A stretch of DNA of 43,042 nucleotides from Blastocatellia bacterium. GTDB lineage: Bacteria; Acidobacteriota; Blastocatellia; RBC074. Made by a program: the position numbers and the translations under genes. Under the pieces are notes generated by a model. The model ran no database searches, had not been told where the DNA came from, and saw only the letters and a program-made list of their open reading frames with translations. Below are positions 41,519-43,042 of this stretch, one piece after another. Positions within the stretch are counted from its first letter, which is position 1, and the number at the start of each line of letters is the position of its first letter. The stretch covers positions 1 through 43,042 of the forward strand of contig JAEUQN010000038.1 of NCBI GenBank assembly GCA_016789725.1. The letters are read 5' to 3'.

Positions 41519-43042
41519 GTGATTTCATACCGAACAAGCAAATGGAGATATGTCTGCGCGGCAGGCTGCTTCTGGCTGCTCTGGCTGAGCGGGTTGGCAT
41601 CTGTGACTGTCCGTGGGCAGACGCTCAGCACACATAAGGCACTTGGCCGCTATCAGCAATTCGTCTGGCAGGATCAACACGGCTTGCCGCAAAACGGCGT
41701 TCTGGCCAGCTTGCGGACGCGTGACGGGTATCTCTGGCTGGGAACGATTGAAGGAGCCGCGCGTTTTGACGGTGTGCGTTTCGTGGTCTTCGACAACAAC
41801 AATACGCCTGAGATCAAAAATAACCAGATTTTGTCCCTGGCCGAAGATCGCGCAGGCGACCTCTGGCTCGGCTCAATGGGAGGCGGACTGACTCGTTATA
41901 CACAGGGCCGCTTCCGGCTCTACACAACGCAGGACGGTCTCTCCAGTGATTTCGTGCGCTGCCTGGTTACAGATCGCGAGGGAAACCTCTGGATCGGCAC
42001 ACGGGGCGGAGGGCTGAATCTTTTCCGCGACGAACGGTTTACCACGTACACCACGCGGGAGGGGCTGCCCACGGATCGGATCACGACGATAGTGGAAGAC
42101 CCAAACGGTGGTCTCTGGATTGGGACAAGCAAGGGACTCGCCCGATTCGAGCAAGGGCGATTCACGGTTTACACCACGCGTCATGGATTGCCACACGACA
42201 CCGTGAACGCGCTGTGGGTGGATCGCGCAGGCACCTTATGGGTCGGAACAGAGAGTGGCCTTTGCCAATTCGTTCAAGGGCGCTTTATGCCCCAGGGAAC
42301 AACAGCACAGGCATTGGCCCACGGTCCCGTAACGGCGCTGTTTGAAGATCGCCAGCATAACCTTTGGATCGGGACGCGCGGCGAAGGGCTGTTTTTGCTT
42401 CGGGGCGGACGCCTTATTCAATACACACTGCGGGATGGATTGCCGAGTGACACGGTGCTCGCGTTTTATCAAGACCCGGAAGGCGACCTTTGGATCGGCA
42501 CCGTGGATGGCGGTCTTTGTCAGCTCAGAGAGGGCCGCTTCAGTGCCTACACCATTGAGGATGGACTGCCGCACAACTTCGCAACCGCCGTGTTTGGGGA
42601 TTCACAGGGCAGTCTTTGGATGGGCACACTTGGCGGACTGGGCCGGTTGAAAGACGGGACGATCACAGCTTATAAAGCCGATAAAACTGTACCTGAAAAC
42701 GACTCTATCGCCGAAGATCGCGCGGGCAATCTCTGGTTCAGTGCGGGGGGCAAGTTGACTCAATTCCGCAATGGCCAGTTCACGCCCTGGACGAGCACCT
42801 ACGGATTGCCGCACGAACCTGTCCGCGAACTGCTCGGTGACCGTGCAGGCAATCTATGGATTGGCACGCCTGGCCACGGCCTAACGCAATACCGCGATGG
42901 TCGCTTCCGCAGCTTTGATACACGCGACGGGTTGGCAGACAACGAAGTGACGGCATTGTATGAAAGTCCGAGAGGCCAACTCTGGGTCGGCACGCGCAAC
43001 GGCGGCATCAGCCGCTTTGAAGCCAAAACCCAGCGCTTCACC
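41519..43042 (+). CDS. Two-component-regulator propeller sensor protein (partial, 3' end outside window)
   Basis: An open frame of 508 codons runs past the window end. It begins at a GTG at 41519 with AGGA 10 bases upstream. A hydrophobic segment near the N-terminus (CAAGCFWLLWLSGLASVTV) acts as signal anchor or signal peptide. Then at least nine Reg_prop-type blades repeat about every 43 residues, each with a DRxGNLWIGT-like core (DRAGDLWLGS, DREGNLWIGT, DRAGTLWVGT, DRAGNLWIGT) and a DGLP-type turn (EDGLPHN, RDGLPSD). These form the periplasmic beta-propeller of hybrid histidine kinases, diguanylate cyclases or LytTR-type sensors. The output domain lies outside the window, so the type cannot be stated. 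Confidence 0.85.
   Translation, partial: MISYRTSKWRYVCAAGCFWLLWLSGLASVTVRGQTLSTHKALGRYQQFVWQDQHGLPQNGVLASLRTRDGYLWLGTIEGAARFDGVRFVVFDNNNTPEIKNNQILSLAEDRAGDLWLGSMGGGLTRYTQGRFRLYTTQDGLSSDFVRCLVTDREGNLWIGTRGGGLNLFRDERFTTYTTREGLPTDRITTIVEDPNGGLWIGTSKGLARFEQGRFTVYTTRHGLPHDTVNALWVDRAGTLWVGTESGLCQFVQGRFMPQGTTAQALAHGPVTALFEDRQHNLWIGTRGEGLFLLRGGRLIQYTLRDGLPSDTVLAFYQDPEGDLWIGTVDGGLCQLREGRFSAYTIEDGLPHNFATAVFGDSQGSLWMGTLGGLGRLKDGTITAYKADKTVPENDSIAEDRAGNLWFSAGGKLTQFRNGQFTPWTSTYGLPHEPVRELLGDRAGNLWIGTPGHGLTQYRDGRFRSFDTRDGLADNEVTALYESPRGQLWVGTRNGGISRFEAKTQRFT

Overview
The window looks like a chromosomal stretch of a mid-GC Gram-negative bacterium. The gene mix suggests Acidobacteriota, perhaps Blastocatellia: several secreted caspase-like proteins, DUF4384 and DUF2911 proteins, an ECF sigma factor with a repeat-type anti-sigma factor, a two-component-regulator propeller protein, RNase J and a GrdB-like selenoprotein. 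This is inference from gene content; there is no rRNA or other phylogenetic marker RNA. I see no tRNA, rRNA, CRISPR array, prophage or intact transposase gene.

Layout. 1-4.6 kb: an unrecognised gene cut by the left edge, a secreted sialidase-like protein with its GntR regulator, and a convergent aldo/keto reductase and DJ-1/PfpI pair. 4.77-9.78 kb: a tight four-gene operon with three different exported caspase-family (C14) proteins and a DUF4384 protein; one caspase is fused to an OmpA domain and one to DUF4384. 9.9-15.0 kb: a sugar nucleotidyltransferase, glycosyltransferase and YkgJ operon, then uvrA. 15.1-20.8 kb: a minus-strand accessory block. NrtR, an FRG-domain protein, a macro-domain protein and a nicotinamidase-like hydrolase share a putative NrtR operator, and a VWA protein and an atypical protein kinase follow. 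20.9-25.5 kb: a DUF2911 protein and an overlapping run of a small membrane protein, thiE, thiD and an NrdD-like protein that lacks the glycyl-radical glycine. 25.6-29.4 kb: a DUF5658 protein, a MITE-like element, and a sigma factor, anti-sigma factor and HtrA-like pseudoprotease operon. 29.7-31.6 kb: a membrane protein, then two consecutive genes with in-frame TGA codons that I read as selenocysteine: a peroxiredoxin and a GrdB-family protein. 31.7-41.1 kb: an MFS transporter, an M1-peptidase-like protein without its zinc motif, a HIT protein, RNase J, sucC, an NTF2-like protein and an aldose-epimerase-like protein. 41.5 kb to the end: a truncated sensor with Reg_prop propeller repeats.

The strongest candidates for something new are (1) the paired selenoproteins, each with a SECIS-like hairpin just after the TGA; (2) the multi-caspase envelope operon; (3) the NrtR-controlled NAD/ADP-ribose block (FRG, macro, nicotinamidase); and (4) two families of intergenic palindromes. 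One family is REP-like (GTAG plus a GCGATTTG/CAAATCGC stem). The other has arms made of an iterated short word; a 43-bp arm is shared almost exactly between two loci. Several enzymes here have lost catalytic residues (NrdD-like, HtrA-like, M1-like).
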